From Phyllobacterium endophyticum (GTDB lineage Bacteria > Pseudomonadota > Alphaproteobacteria > Rhizobiales > Rhizobiaceae): a stretch of DNA of 64,000 bases. Below the pieces are notes generated by a model. The model worked only from the letters and a program-made list of their open reading frames with translations. It had not been told where the DNA came from and did not search any database. A program made the position numbers and the translations under genes. Shown piece after piece: positions 36,373-44,729 of this stretch (its first letter is position 1; each line of letters opens with the position of its first letter). The stretch spans positions 558,001 to 622,000 of the forward strand of contig NZ_PGGN01000001.1 of the NCBI RefSeq assembly GCF_003010935.1, read 5' to 3'.

Positions 36373-38370
36373 ATGAACGACCATTCTCAGATATTCCGCA
36401 CCAGCCAGCTCGAGGAAAATGACGGGCCCGGCCACAACCCGACTGACAATGCGACCATGGGTGAATTGATCGCAGCGCGCTTTTCGCGCCGAGGCTTCCT
36501 GAAGGGCTCGCTCGCTGTATCCGCCATCGCCGCGACGGTCAGCCCTATGGCGCTGATGATGGCCGATGAAGCGCGCGCCGAGAGCAAGTCGGCTTTCACC
36601 TTTGACGAAGTCGAGGCGGGCATCGATGAGACGCACCATGTCGCCGCCGGTTATGACGCGGATGTCCTATTGCGTTGGGGTGACGCCATCTTTGCCGATT
36701 CGCCCGAGTTTGATCCGCTGAACCAGACACCGGAATCCCAGGCGAAGCAGTTCGGGTACAACAATGATTATGTCGGCTATCTCCCGATCGACGGCTCTTC
36801 CGAGCATGGACTCCTTGTCGTCAACCACGAATACACGAATGAACATCTTATGTTCCCCGGCATTGTCAAAGTCGTCAAGGATGACAAGGGCGAAGCCAAG
36901 ATCGAGATCGCGCCGGCTGACCAAAAGCGCGTCGACGTCGAAATGGCTGCCCATGGTGGCACAATCGTCGAGATCAAGAAGACGAACGGCAAATGGCAGG
37001 TCGTCAAGGACGGGAAGCTCAACCGCCGCATAACCGCCAATACGGAAATGCAGCTTTCTGGTCCCGTAGCCGGCCACGAGCGTGTCAGGACCAAGGCCGA
37101 CCCATCGGGCACAAAGGTCTTCGGAACCATCAATAATTGCGCAGGTGGTGTAACGCCCTGGGGCACCTACGTCATGGCAGAAGAGAACATCCACGGCTAT
37201 TTTCTTGGCGAACTATCAGCTGACAGCAAGGAAGCCGCCAATTACAAGCGCATGGGCATTCCCGAAGGCGCTTACGATTGGGGCAGGTTCCATGATCGTT
37301 TCGATCTGTCAAAGGAGCCAAATGAAGCCAATCGCTTCGGCTGGATCGTCGAGGTCGATGTAAACGACCCAAATTCCGTGCCAAAAAAGCGCACGTCCAT
37401 GGGCCGGTTCAAGCACGAAGGTGCTGAGTCCGTCGTCGCCAAGGATGGCCGCGTCGTCTTCTATCTCGGCGACGATGAACGCTTCGATTATGTCTATAAG
37501 TTCGTCACGGCCGGCAAGTTCAATCCGGAGGATCGTGCCTCCAATCTCGATCTGTTGGATCAAGGTACGCTCTTTGTGGCCAAATTCGCTGCCGATGGTT
37601 CTGTGAACTGGCTGCCGATCGTCCATGGTGAAGGGCCGCTGACGGAGGCCAACGGCTTTGCCAGTCAAGCAGACGTGCTTATTGAAACCCGTCGTGCCGG
37701 CGATCTGCTCGGCGCCACCAAGATGGACCGTCCGGAGGACATTCAGCCCAACCCGGTCAATGGCAAGGTCTACGTGATGTTGACCAACAACACGAAGCGC
37801 AAGGATGATCAGGTCGACGCCGCAAATCCGCGCGCCAAGAATGCCTTCGGCCATATTATTGAGATTGGTGAAGAAGACGGCAATTTCGCCGCCACCAGTG
37901 GCAAATGGGAGGTGCTGTTGAAATGCGGCGATCCTTCCGTGGCCGATGTCGGTTCATCCTTCTCCACCGATACGACCAGGAACGGCTGGTTCGGCATGCC
38001 CGATAATTGCGCAGTCGATGCCGATGGCCGTCTTTGGGTGTCTACCGATGGTAATTCGCCCGAGGCAACCGGCCGCACCGACGGCATTTGGGCCGTGGAT
38101 ACCGACGGTCCCGCCCGCGGAACATCGAAACTGTTCTTCCGTGTGCCTGTCGGTGCCGAGATGTGCGGCCCGCTCATGCTGCCGGACATGGCGACCTTCA
38201 TGGTTGCCGTCCAGCACCCAGGCGATGGCGGCGAGGACTGGAAGCCATTCGGTCGCCCCTCCTACTACGAGGACCCGTCCACTCGCTGGCCGGACTTCAA
38301 GGATGATATGCCGGTGCGCCCCTCTGTCCTCGCCATTACCAAAAAGGGCGGCGGCAAGATCGCTGTTTAA
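36373..38370 (+). CDS. phoX: PhoX-family alkaline phosphatase (DUF839)
   Basis: The product is 665 residues. A Tat signal is evident: RFSRRGFLKG (Arg39-Arg40), a hydrophobic stretch and a cleavage site after ADEARA (about residue 69), so it is folded and exported to the periplasm. DUF839/PhoX features include LLVVNHEYTNEHLMFPG near residue 150, NNCAGGVTPWGTYVMAEEN, FKHEGAE and YLGDDERFDYVYKF. PhoX hydrolyses phosphate mono- and diesters using Ca2+ and Fe3+. The Pho box upstream supports the role. It is monocistronic, with a hairpin terminator after the stop. Confidence 0.93.
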   Translation: MNDHSQIFRTSQLEENDGPGHNPTDNATMGELIAARFSRRGFLKGSLAVSAIAATVSPMALMMADEARAESKSAFTFDEVEAGIDETHHVAAGYDADVLLRWGDAIFADSPEFDPLNQTPESQAKQFGYNNDYVGYLPIDGSSEHGLLVVNHEYTNEHLMFPGIVKVVKDDKGEAKIEIAPADQKRVDVEMAAHGGTIVEIKKTNGKWQVVKDGKLNRRITANTEMQLSGPVAGHERVRTKADPSGTKVFGTINNCAGGVTPWGTYVMAEENIHGYFLGELSADSKEAANYKRMGIPEGAYDWGRFHDRFDLSKEPNEANRFGWIVEVDVNDPNSVPKKRTSMGRFKHEGAESVVAKDGRVVFYLGDDERFDYVYKFVTAGKFNPEDRASNLDLLDQGTLFVAKFAADGSVNWLPIVHGEGPLTEANGFASQADVLIETRRAGDLLGATKMDRPEDIQPNPVNGKVYVMLTNNTKRKDDQVDAANPRAKNAFGHIIEIGEEDGNFAATSGKWEVLLKCGDPSVADVGSSFSTDTTRNGWFGMPDNCAVDADGRLWVSTDGNSPEATGRTDGIWAVDTDGPARGTSKLFFRVPVGAEMCGPLMLPDMATFMVAVQHPGDGGEDWKPFGRPSYYEDPSTRWPDFKDDMPVRPSVLAITKKGGGKIAV

Positions 38371-38422
38371 GGTCAAGGACCGAAGCTAAAAACGACAAGA
38401 CATTCTCTTGCGGTGTCAAACT

Positions 38423-38458
38423 GAGCCCGGCTTGTGGAATATTTCACAAGCCGGGTTC
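38423..38458. terminator. Bidirectional intrinsic terminator
   Basis: An 11-bp perfect stem, CCCGGCTTGTG (38426-38436) with CACAAGCCGGG (38445-38455), extends by further pairs to GAG/TTC. The loop is GAATATTT and is followed by TTCTATT. It lies between the convergent phoX and lipoprotein genes and probably serves both. Confidence 0.75.
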
Positions 38459-38532
38459 TATTAGTAGACGCAGATACCTTCCGCCCGTGGATGGCAAGTT
38501 GGCAGCTCAAGGCGAAGCGGCGAACGGAGGCG

Positions 38533-40956
38533 TCATTGACTGATGAGAAGCACCTTGTCCTCGGGCTTCTTGCTGGAGGCGAGACCTATGCCGGTCTTGC
38601 TTGCAATAAGCTCGTCACGTCCAAAGTTCTGCAGCTCGATATCGGTGATCGCAACGCTGCCGCTTTCTTTCGGGAAAGCGAGTTTCAACTCCTTCAGATG
38701 CGCAAGATCGACGCCCTCGAAAGCCTTGAGCGGTATCGCCACCATGTTCAGGAATATCCTCGCCTGCCCCTCGGTGTAGACCTCATCGTCAGGGTGATCC
38801 ACAACCGGAATTTTGACGTCCACGTCTTTTCGCCGCGGCAGATTATGGAGCGCATCGCTGAAATTGCTCGCTGTTATCGGGTATGATTGGTTTGCAGTGT
38901 CCGTGAGCGTAACCTCCACCTCCTGATCCATCGGACGAGCGACAGCGATACGGAAGGTTAGAGAATCATAGCCTTTGGCTGACAAATCGCCGAGATTCTT
39001 GACGATGGATGCATCTATTTTGGTCCAGGAAAGCTCAAGATGGTCAGCGACGGAAAGAAAGCCCTGCCGCGGCGCCCCACCCACCGCGGATATGAATGCA
39101 GGCAATTGCTCTGGCGTGCATGTCGTCACAGCAAATGGGTTGGGAGGTTTCGATACCGGCAGATCGCACAGCGCATGCTCGTGGATGCCGGAAAGAACGA
39201 CTGTCCTGTTGAAGCTACTCCCATCCCTTGCCGGGTTGAAGCTCTGGATGGTTTTGCTGTGACTTCCGCCTTTTTGAACCGTCAGGACCACTCGTTCGTC
39301 ACAGCTTCCTTTGCCTTCTGGACACGCTGCCTGCGGCAGTCTCGCCTGTGCATTCCAGTAAGAGGCAAATTGCATTTCGCGGCCTACATGATAGCGCATG
39401 AATGAATCGATAAGAAAAAGGCCACTATTACGCTGCGCATCGGCACTCAGCCGGACATTGCCTTTTGCGTTACTTTTACAAAAGTCCGGTCCTTCAAGAT
39501 AATTGGATGCATCGTCGCTCGTCCATTTGGCATTATAGAAATTGTGATTGGCGCCTTGCACTAGAACTTGATAGCGCGGTGCCTGGTCATCCTTGGCACC
39601 GAAGCGGTTCTTGTCAAAAGCCTTGGCACCATCGAAGGTGACCACATCGCCGTCGCAGCCTGGCAGCAAGACGGCAAGCGGGACATTTTTTGGTTTGTCT
39701 TCATCGCTGCCGGCATAGGTAGGCGCCAGGAGGAAGCCGCCTTTGAAGCCGTAAAGCTCGGATTTACCATCACCTTTGCTGCCGGTGGCCAGGAATATAT
39801 TGTGGGCTTTGAGGGCTTTCTTGAACTTATCGCTACCCGTAATTACGGCTAAGTCGGCTGTGCCTTGAGTGGCCGCTACAAGTAAAGGGTAGTTCTCGAA
39901 CAAATCCGGTTTCTTCCGGATGCTCTCCGCCAAACTGTTCGCCGTTGTCTTCAGTCTTTCATCCTTGAGCCGAAGCGCATTCACAACACCGTGACCGCCG
40001 CGCGAATGTCCCATGATACCTATGCGGGTAAAATCCAGCTTGCCTTTCAACACATTGAGCGGGCCAGCGGCTCCAGCCTTTGTTTTCTGTCCCTGTTGGT
40101 TGATCTGACGCAACCTGTCGAGAGTTCCGAGTATCAGTTGCCCTCTCGCCAGGCTCGATGCATCCCCGCTAGCGTACTTCGCTCGTATCAAGCCAAGTAA
40201 CCATTTAATTCGAGCTTTTCCCGGTGGCGGGCTGTTTATATCAACACCCGGTAACAAACGCTGCAGTGTCTTCGGCGGGAAACTGGCTATGTCAGCCTCA
40301 TCGGGCCTCTTAAAAGTGACCATCTCATTGTTGACACTCGCAGCATCAATGGAAACCACGACATATCCATGTTTGGCGAGATCCTTGGCAAGATAGTCGT
40401 AACCCTTGTAGCTGTCTGGAACGGGGGACCGCCCGTGCAGAAAAAGAATGACGGGATAGGTAATCTTGATCTTATCCTTGGACAGCTCATCAGGGAAGCG
40501 TATCACGCCTTTGATTGGCGCAATGAGCGCGGCAGCCTCGGTAAAGTCTATCCCGTCCGCACTGGCCGTCGCAACCAGATTGCCGAGATCATACTCATAT
40601 GTTTGCGTGGATGAGTATTTGGCGGCGCTCGTCACGTCCGGCGCCGTTTCAAGAAAGCGGGCTGCAGCGTCGGGCTTGGGCACATCCAACGTTCTGGTTG
40701 TAACGGGTTCATCGAAAACATCGCCCTCTTGGCTCGGTTCCGGATCAGTAATGATCTTGACCTTGCCAATCACCGGTTCGTTGGGGACTGCCGTATCGTC
40801 AATCCTTGCCTGTTCCAAATGCAGCTGGCCTGAAAATATCCCTTCCTCCAGCGGTATTGACTGTGCCTTGCTGTCAGTGCTGCAGGCCATCGAGAGGGCA
40901 AGTGCCATGCCAAGCAGGCACACTCTGGCTGCCCCCGCATCCATCCATTTGATCAT
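38533..40956 (-). CDS. Large lipoprotein with alpha/beta-hydrolase domain (paralogue A)
   Basis: The product is 807 residues from the ATG giving MIKWMDAGAARVCLLGMALA and a lipobox ending SMAC. The hydrolase core has ILFLHGRSPVPDSYKGYDYL, nucleophile GHSRGG with Ser318, PGCDGD for the acid and GANHNFYN for the His. The C-terminal ~250 residues are strand-rich (FRIAVARPMDQEVEVTLTDTAN; DLAHLKELKLAFPKESGSVA) and look like a jelly-roll module. The family is not known to me beyond the fold; a secreted, membrane-anchored esterase or lipase is likely. It is a tandem paralogue of the gene at 41188-43863 and also shares its last residues, KPEDKVLLISQ. Confidence 0.75.
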   Translation of the reverse strand: MIKWMDAGAARVCLLGMALALSMACSTDSKAQSIPLEEGIFSGQLHLEQARIDDTAVPNEPVIGKVKIITDPEPSQEGDVFDEPVTTRTLDVPKPDAAARFLETAPDVTSAAKYSSTQTYEYDLGNLVATASADGIDFTEAAALIAPIKGVIRFPDELSKDKIKITYPVILFLHGRSPVPDSYKGYDYLAKDLAKHGYVVVSIDAASVNNEMVTFKRPDEADIASFPPKTLQRLLPGVDINSPPPGKARIKWLLGLIRAKYASGDASSLARGQLILGTLDRLRQINQQGQKTKAGAAGPLNVLKGKLDFTRIGIMGHSRGGHGVVNALRLKDERLKTTANSLAESIRKKPDLFENYPLLVAATQGTADLAVITGSDKFKKALKAHNIFLATGSKGDGKSELYGFKGGFLLAPTYAGSDEDKPKNVPLAVLLPGCDGDVVTFDGAKAFDKNRFGAKDDQAPRYQVLVQGANHNFYNAKWTSDDASNYLEGPDFCKSNAKGNVRLSADAQRNSGLFLIDSFMRYHVGREMQFASYWNAQARLPQAACPEGKGSCDERVVLTVQKGGSHSKTIQSFNPARDGSSFNRTVVLSGIHEHALCDLPVSKPPNPFAVTTCTPEQLPAFISAVGGAPRQGFLSVADHLELSWTKIDASIVKNLGDLSAKGYDSLTFRIAVARPMDQEVEVTLTDTANQSYPITASNFSDALHNLPRRKDVDVKIPVVDHPDDEVYTEGQARIFLNMVAIPLKAFEGVDLAHLKELKLAFPKESGSVAITDIELQNFGRDELIASKTGIGLASSKKPEDKVLLISQ

Positions 40957-41028
40957 TGAAAACTCCCGGGCTTGGCGGATCGCCATTCCAGAGCGGTCCG
41001 CCTCGAAAAGACACAAAACATCGCTGAT

Positions 41029-41056
41029 GCCTGTGGCTCCACGTGGAGCCACAGGC
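41029..41056. repeat. 28-bp perfect palindrome in the leader of lipoprotein A
   Basis: GCCTGTGGCTCCAC is followed directly by its own reverse complement, with no spacer. It ends 73 nt upstream of the lipoprotein A start. On the minus strand the following bases are rich in T (GATGTTTTGTGTCTTTT), so it may be an intrinsic terminator or an mRNA leader hairpin. The other lipoprotein gene has a hairpin at the same distance. Confidence 0.7.
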
Positions 41057-41129
41057 TGAAACAATCAAAAGCTAACACGCGGGTGTTGGCGTGTCGTCAG
41101 AGACCAAGGTATTAGAACAGTGCCGCTCT

Positions 41130-41158
41130 GAGCCGGCCTTGCGTTATAGGGCCGGCTC
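41130..41158 (-). terminator. Probable terminator of lipoprotein B gene
   Basis: A 9-bp perfect stem, GAGCCGGCC and GGCCGGCTC, with an 11-nt loop lies 30 bp past the stop of the gene at 41188. There is no long T-run, so it may act as a processing or partial termination hairpin. Confidence 0.55.
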
Positions 41159-41187
41159 AATGTTGATCGAAAACATCTAAGTTCGCG

Positions 41188-43863
41188 TCATTGACTGATG
41201 AGAAGCACCTTGTCCTCGGGTTTTGGTTGGCCGCCGTTGCCGCCAAGGGCTACACCGCCGCCCGTCGTTCCGCCGACTATCGCGCCCTGTGACAAGGCAA
41301 TCTCCGCGATCCGCTGGTCACGCCCGAAGTTCTGCAGCTCGATATCGGTGATGGCCACCTTGCCGCTCTCTTTCGGGAACGCGAGTTTCAGCTCTTTGAG
41401 GTGCGCAAGATCGACGCCCCTGAAAGCCTTGAGCGGGATGGCGACCATGTTCAGGAGCATTTTTACCTGGCCATTGGCGTAGGGCGCGTCGTCCTTATGG
41501 TCCAGAAGCGGAATGTCGCTGGCAGGATCAGGTACACGTTCAGGTTCAGGTTTGGTTTTTACAACAATCGTAGACGGAACTTCGAAAGCCGCCTGTTGGC
41601 CGGTCAGATCAATCATGGACCGCGTTGCTTCGTCGGGATTACGCGAGCCAGTTGAAGCATTGGCGACCGGCACTTGCCTGAAGGGATAAGTCTTGGCCCT
41701 CGGCGCATTATAGAGTGCATTGGTGAAATCGCTTGCTGTTATCGTATATGATCGGTTGGCAGTGTCCGTAAGCGTCACCAGCACTTCCTGACCCATGGGA
41801 CGTACGACGGCAACGCGGAAGGTCAGCGAGTCATAGTCATTGGCGGAAAGATCTTTGAGTTCAGCGACAATCGAGGCGTTCGGCTTTGACCAGGCGAGTT
41901 CGGCGTGGTCGGCGATTGAGAGGAGGCCTTTGATGGGCCCATACTCATCAACTATCCACGCGAAGTCGGGCAAACGTCTGAGTGAGCATTTTCCTGCCCT
42001 GTTGGCAATGGAGGGCATGGTGCACCGGGCGGTGGCATCGAAGCCTGAAAGCGTCATGGTGCCGCCGATGAGGTTTCGCCGAAGACTGTCCGCCCACTCG
42101 AAGCGTTGAATAAGCTTGCGTCCAGGATCGGCCTTCTGCACAGTCAACACAACGCGTTCATCGCAAGGGCCTTTGCCGACTGGGCAGGCATTTTCGGGCA
42201 ACTGCGCTATCCCGTTCCACCAGGACGCAAACTTTCGTTCGCCGCCGACGTGATAACGCATGAAGGAATTAATGATAAACATACCGCCTTTTCTCTGATC
42301 TTCCCTGCTCAGACGTATCGAATCAGAAGGGTCAGGCTTCTCCTGGCAGTAATCCGGTCCTCGGCGCGAAGAGAAGTCATCGCTTTTCCATTCAGTGTTG
42401 TAGTAATTATGGTTCGCTCCGTTCACCACGATCTGGTACCGCGGTGCTATGTCGCCCGCATGACCGAAACGGTTACGGTCGTAGGTGGTAGCGCCCTGAA
42501 GATTGGCCATATCACCATCGCAGGAGGGGAGTAACACGGCGAGAGGAACGTTACTCAGACCACTATTGCCACCAAAATCCGTGGGTCCCACAAGGAAGGC
42601 TCCTTTGAATGTATAGTAGGAAGCGTCCTTGCCGTTGGTATTCTTGCTGCCAGAGGCATAGAATATGTTGTACTTGCTGATGGCCTCCCGAAGCTTTTGG
42701 TCGTCAATATGGATTGGGTTGGCTGCTGAAGCAGGTATAATTGCATCGATGAGATCGGGATACGCGGTTTTCATGCCGGAAGGATCGGTCACTGTATCAA
42801 TGATCTTTTTCGCGAGGGCGTCGTCGATTTGAAACGCGCTTTTCAGGGCAGAGAATCCTTGCGGCACCAAGGAAATAAGTTGTTGAAGTGTTTCGTCGGG
42901 GGCTAACGAAAAGGCCTTGCGCAGTGCTTCGAGCGGGGTAGGGAGATGCATCAAGCGCTCTTTAAGCTCTTCTTCCGTAACGCCACTCCGGGTTTCGTTG
43001 AAAAGGATTGTGTTCACAATTCCCTGGCCGCCGCGCGAATGGCCCATCAGGCCTATTCGGGTAAAATCAAGGCTGCCTCTTAACGGATCGAGCTTTCCCC
43101 GATTGCCCCCGAAGTCCACCTGACCAAATCCGTCGATCTGGCGCAAACGGTCCAGCATGCCAAGCACCAGCTGCGCGCGAGACAAACCGGAGGAATCGTC
43201 GAAGTTAGTGGAATTGATCACATTCGCGTCGATTGAAACCACGACGTAGCCGTGCTCAGCAAGGTCTTTGGCCAGATAGTCATAGCCTTCGTAGCTCGGC
43301 TCGAACCAACTATGCATCCCGTGCAAGAAGATGATGATCGGAAAACGCTCGGGAGTCGTTGATGCCTTGCGTGGACTTTCCGGAAAAAATAGCCTGCCTT
43401 TGACGGGCGTAACAAGGGCCTTGCCATTGGCAAAGGTGATCGAATCGTCGGTGTTCATCGTAACTAAATTACCAAGATCGTATTTAAGGGGTGGTGATGA
43501 GTGGTAAGTAGGATTACTGGTTGTATCCGGCGCTGTCTCGATGAAGCGCTTCGCTGGCGGTTCATACGTCTCCGCTCCGCCCTCAGTGACTATAGTCTGC
43601 GTTGGCGCACGCGGGTCGGAAATCACCTTCTCTGGTTCGGTGTCCGGAACGGCCGTGACGATGCCAACCACGGGCTCGTCCGGGACGTTCTTATCGTCGA
43701 TTTTCTTGTCGTTCTCATCCTTCTTGACTTCTGCGACGAACGTTCCGTCGGTCGCCGGCGTTGATGTTGTATTGCCGCCGTCATTGTCGCAGCCCATCAA
43801 AAGGGCAAGCAGCCCGCTAAATATACATGCGCGGGTCAATTCCCGCGTCTTCCATTTGCTCAT
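41188..43863 (-). CDS. Large lipoprotein with alpha/beta-hydrolase domain (paralogue B)
   Basis: The product is 891 residues from the ATG giving MSKWKTRELTRACIFSGLLA and a lipobox ending LLMGC, followed by Asp residues. Hydrolase elements are IIIFLHGMHSWFEPSYEGYDYL, GHSRGG with Ser276, PSCDGD and GANHNYYN. Compared with paralogue A it has a long helical insert after the nucleophile (about residues 290-370) and a Pro/Glu-rich insert in the C-terminal module. The downstream RDQRIAEIALSQG stretch also carries an extra Gly-rich loop. The last residues KPEDKVLLISQ are shared. Asp at position +2 after the lipid-Cys would, by the enterobacterial rule, favour inner-membrane retention; that rule is uncertain here. 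Confidence 0.75.
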   Translation of the reverse strand: MSKWKTRELTRACIFSGLLALLMGCDNDGGNTTSTPATDGTFVAEVKKDENDKKIDDKNVPDEPVVGIVTAVPDTEPEKVISDPRAPTQTIVTEGGAETYEPPAKRFIETAPDTTSNPTYHSSPPLKYDLGNLVTMNTDDSITFANGKALVTPVKGRLFFPESPRKASTTPERFPIIIFLHGMHSWFEPSYEGYDYLAKDLAEHGYVVVSIDANVINSTNFDDSSGLSRAQLVLGMLDRLRQIDGFGQVDFGGNRGKLDPLRGSLDFTRIGLMGHSRGGQGIVNTILFNETRSGVTEEELKERLMHLPTPLEALRKAFSLAPDETLQQLISLVPQGFSALKSAFQIDDALAKKIIDTVTDPSGMKTAYPDLIDAIIPASAANPIHIDDQKLREAISKYNIFYASGSKNTNGKDASYYTFKGAFLVGPTDFGGNSGLSNVPLAVLLPSCDGDMANLQGATTYDRNRFGHAGDIAPRYQIVVNGANHNYYNTEWKSDDFSSRRGPDYCQEKPDPSDSIRLSREDQRKGGMFIINSFMRYHVGGERKFASWWNGIAQLPENACPVGKGPCDERVVLTVQKADPGRKLIQRFEWADSLRRNLIGGTMTLSGFDATARCTMPSIANRAGKCSLRRLPDFAWIVDEYGPIKGLLSIADHAELAWSKPNASIVAELKDLSANDYDSLTFRVAVVRPMGQEVLVTLTDTANRSYTITASDFTNALYNAPRAKTYPFRQVPVANASTGSRNPDEATRSMIDLTGQQAAFEVPSTIVVKTKPEPERVPDPASDIPLLDHKDDAPYANGQVKMLLNMVAIPLKAFRGVDLAHLKELKLAFPKESGKVAITDIELQNFGRDQRIAEIALSQGAIVGGTTGGGVALGGNGGQPKPEDKVLLISQ

Positions 43864-43933
43864 CGGAAACTCCTGACTGGCAGATGCCCGCCGCAGCGAA
43901 CGATCCGCTTTGAAACACATAAAATATCGATGT

Positions 43934-43962
43934 CAGGGCCGCTAAAAATGCATGCGACCCTG
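43934..43962. repeat. Hairpin in the leader of lipoprotein B
   Basis: CAGGGCCGC (43934-43942) pairs with GCGACCCTG (43954-43962) with one C-A mismatch and an 11-nt loop. It is 71 nt from the lipoprotein B start, matching the hairpin position before paralogue A. The 70-nt segments that follow each hairpin are also similar. It may double as the terminator of the DUF2239 gene. Confidence 0.5.
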
Positions 43963-44023
43963 CCGACTAACGATTCTTGAGGTGCAACAAGCGTGCCAGA
44001 AAGGGCGATCTTAGACCAATGGC

Positions 44024-44587
44024 CTAAGCGTCCGAAGTATCAGGCCAGCCGAATGCCGGCTCGCTCAAGTGACGCGCATGATCGCGCACCTCCTGCGGCC
44101 AGCCTTCTGTCAAATCGGTGAAGCTGTGATAGTCCCCGGCATAGAGCGCGCGCGCGGCCTCTTCGTAAAGCGGCTCGTTGCCGGCCATCACCATCATGAA
44201 ACGATCCGACGCCTCCTGCGCCTGCCGCGTGCGTTCGCGCCCGCCGTTGGCGTTACGTGCCGCATCGACCAGCTTGCGCAACGTGACCGAGGCACCGCCA
44301 GGCTGTGCCGCCAGCCAGTCCCAGTGCCGTGGCAGCAGCGTTACCTCGCGTGCCGTAACGCCAAGCTTCGGCCGGCCCGGCCTGCGCGGCTCGCTCTGTT
44401 CCAGCCGCGCGACGATCTCCGCATCGCTGCCGCGCAGGTCGAACTCGATCTGCCTGCCGGTCGCATTGTCGAAGACAAGGATCGCCTCGCCGCTATCTCG
44501 CGCATGTTTCACCGCGAGCGCCACCTCGGCCGGACTGCCGGCGCCAATCTTCCGCATGCCTTGAAAGGCCGTACATGTCATTTCCAT
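44024..44587 (-). CDS. DUF2239-family protein
   Basis: The product is 187 residues, soluble, no signal peptide. Family features are the early IGAGSPAEVALAVK, the ILVFDNATGRQIEFDLRG strand pair, GRPKLGVTAREVTLLPRHWDWLAAQPGGASVTLRKLVDAA and a C-terminal YHSFTDLTEGWPQEVRDHA. The GRPKLGVxAREVTLLPRHW part resembles a DNA-binding or TetR-linked segment, but the biochemical function is unknown. Two palindromic CCCGGG-centred sites lie within 70 bp upstream, suggesting repression. It is divergent from lepA. Confidence 0.85.
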   Translation of the reverse strand: MEMTCTAFQGMRKIGAGSPAEVALAVKHARDSGEAILVFDNATGRQIEFDLRGSDAEIVARLEQSEPRRPGRPKLGVTAREVTLLPRHWDWLAAQPGGASVTLRKLVDAARNANGGRERTRQAQEASDRFMMVMAGNEPLYEEAARALYAGDYHSFTDLTEGWPQEVRDHARHLSEPAFGWPDTSDA

Positions 44588-44614
44588 TCACCACTTGCTA
44601 TTGCTCGCCATGGA

Positions 44615-44655
44615 TTTATCCGGGTAAAACTCCTTCGTCAATATACCCGGGTAAA
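44615..44655 (-). promoter_or_regulatory. Two CCGGG-centred operators between DUF2239 and lepA
   Basis: TTTATCCGGGTAAA (44615-44628) and TATACCCGGGTAAA (44642-44655, with perfect core TACCCGGGTA) are near-identical inverted repeats. Their centres are 27 bp apart, upstream of the DUF2239 gene and 75-115 bp before lepA. They look like a double operator for a TetR-type regulator; none is encoded adjacent. Confidence 0.55.
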
Positions 44656-44729
44656 ATTATTCTTGCCTATTGTCCTCCGGCTGGCACGCCACCCTTTCAA
44701 ACGCTGCGAAAATGCTCTATGTGGCGCGC

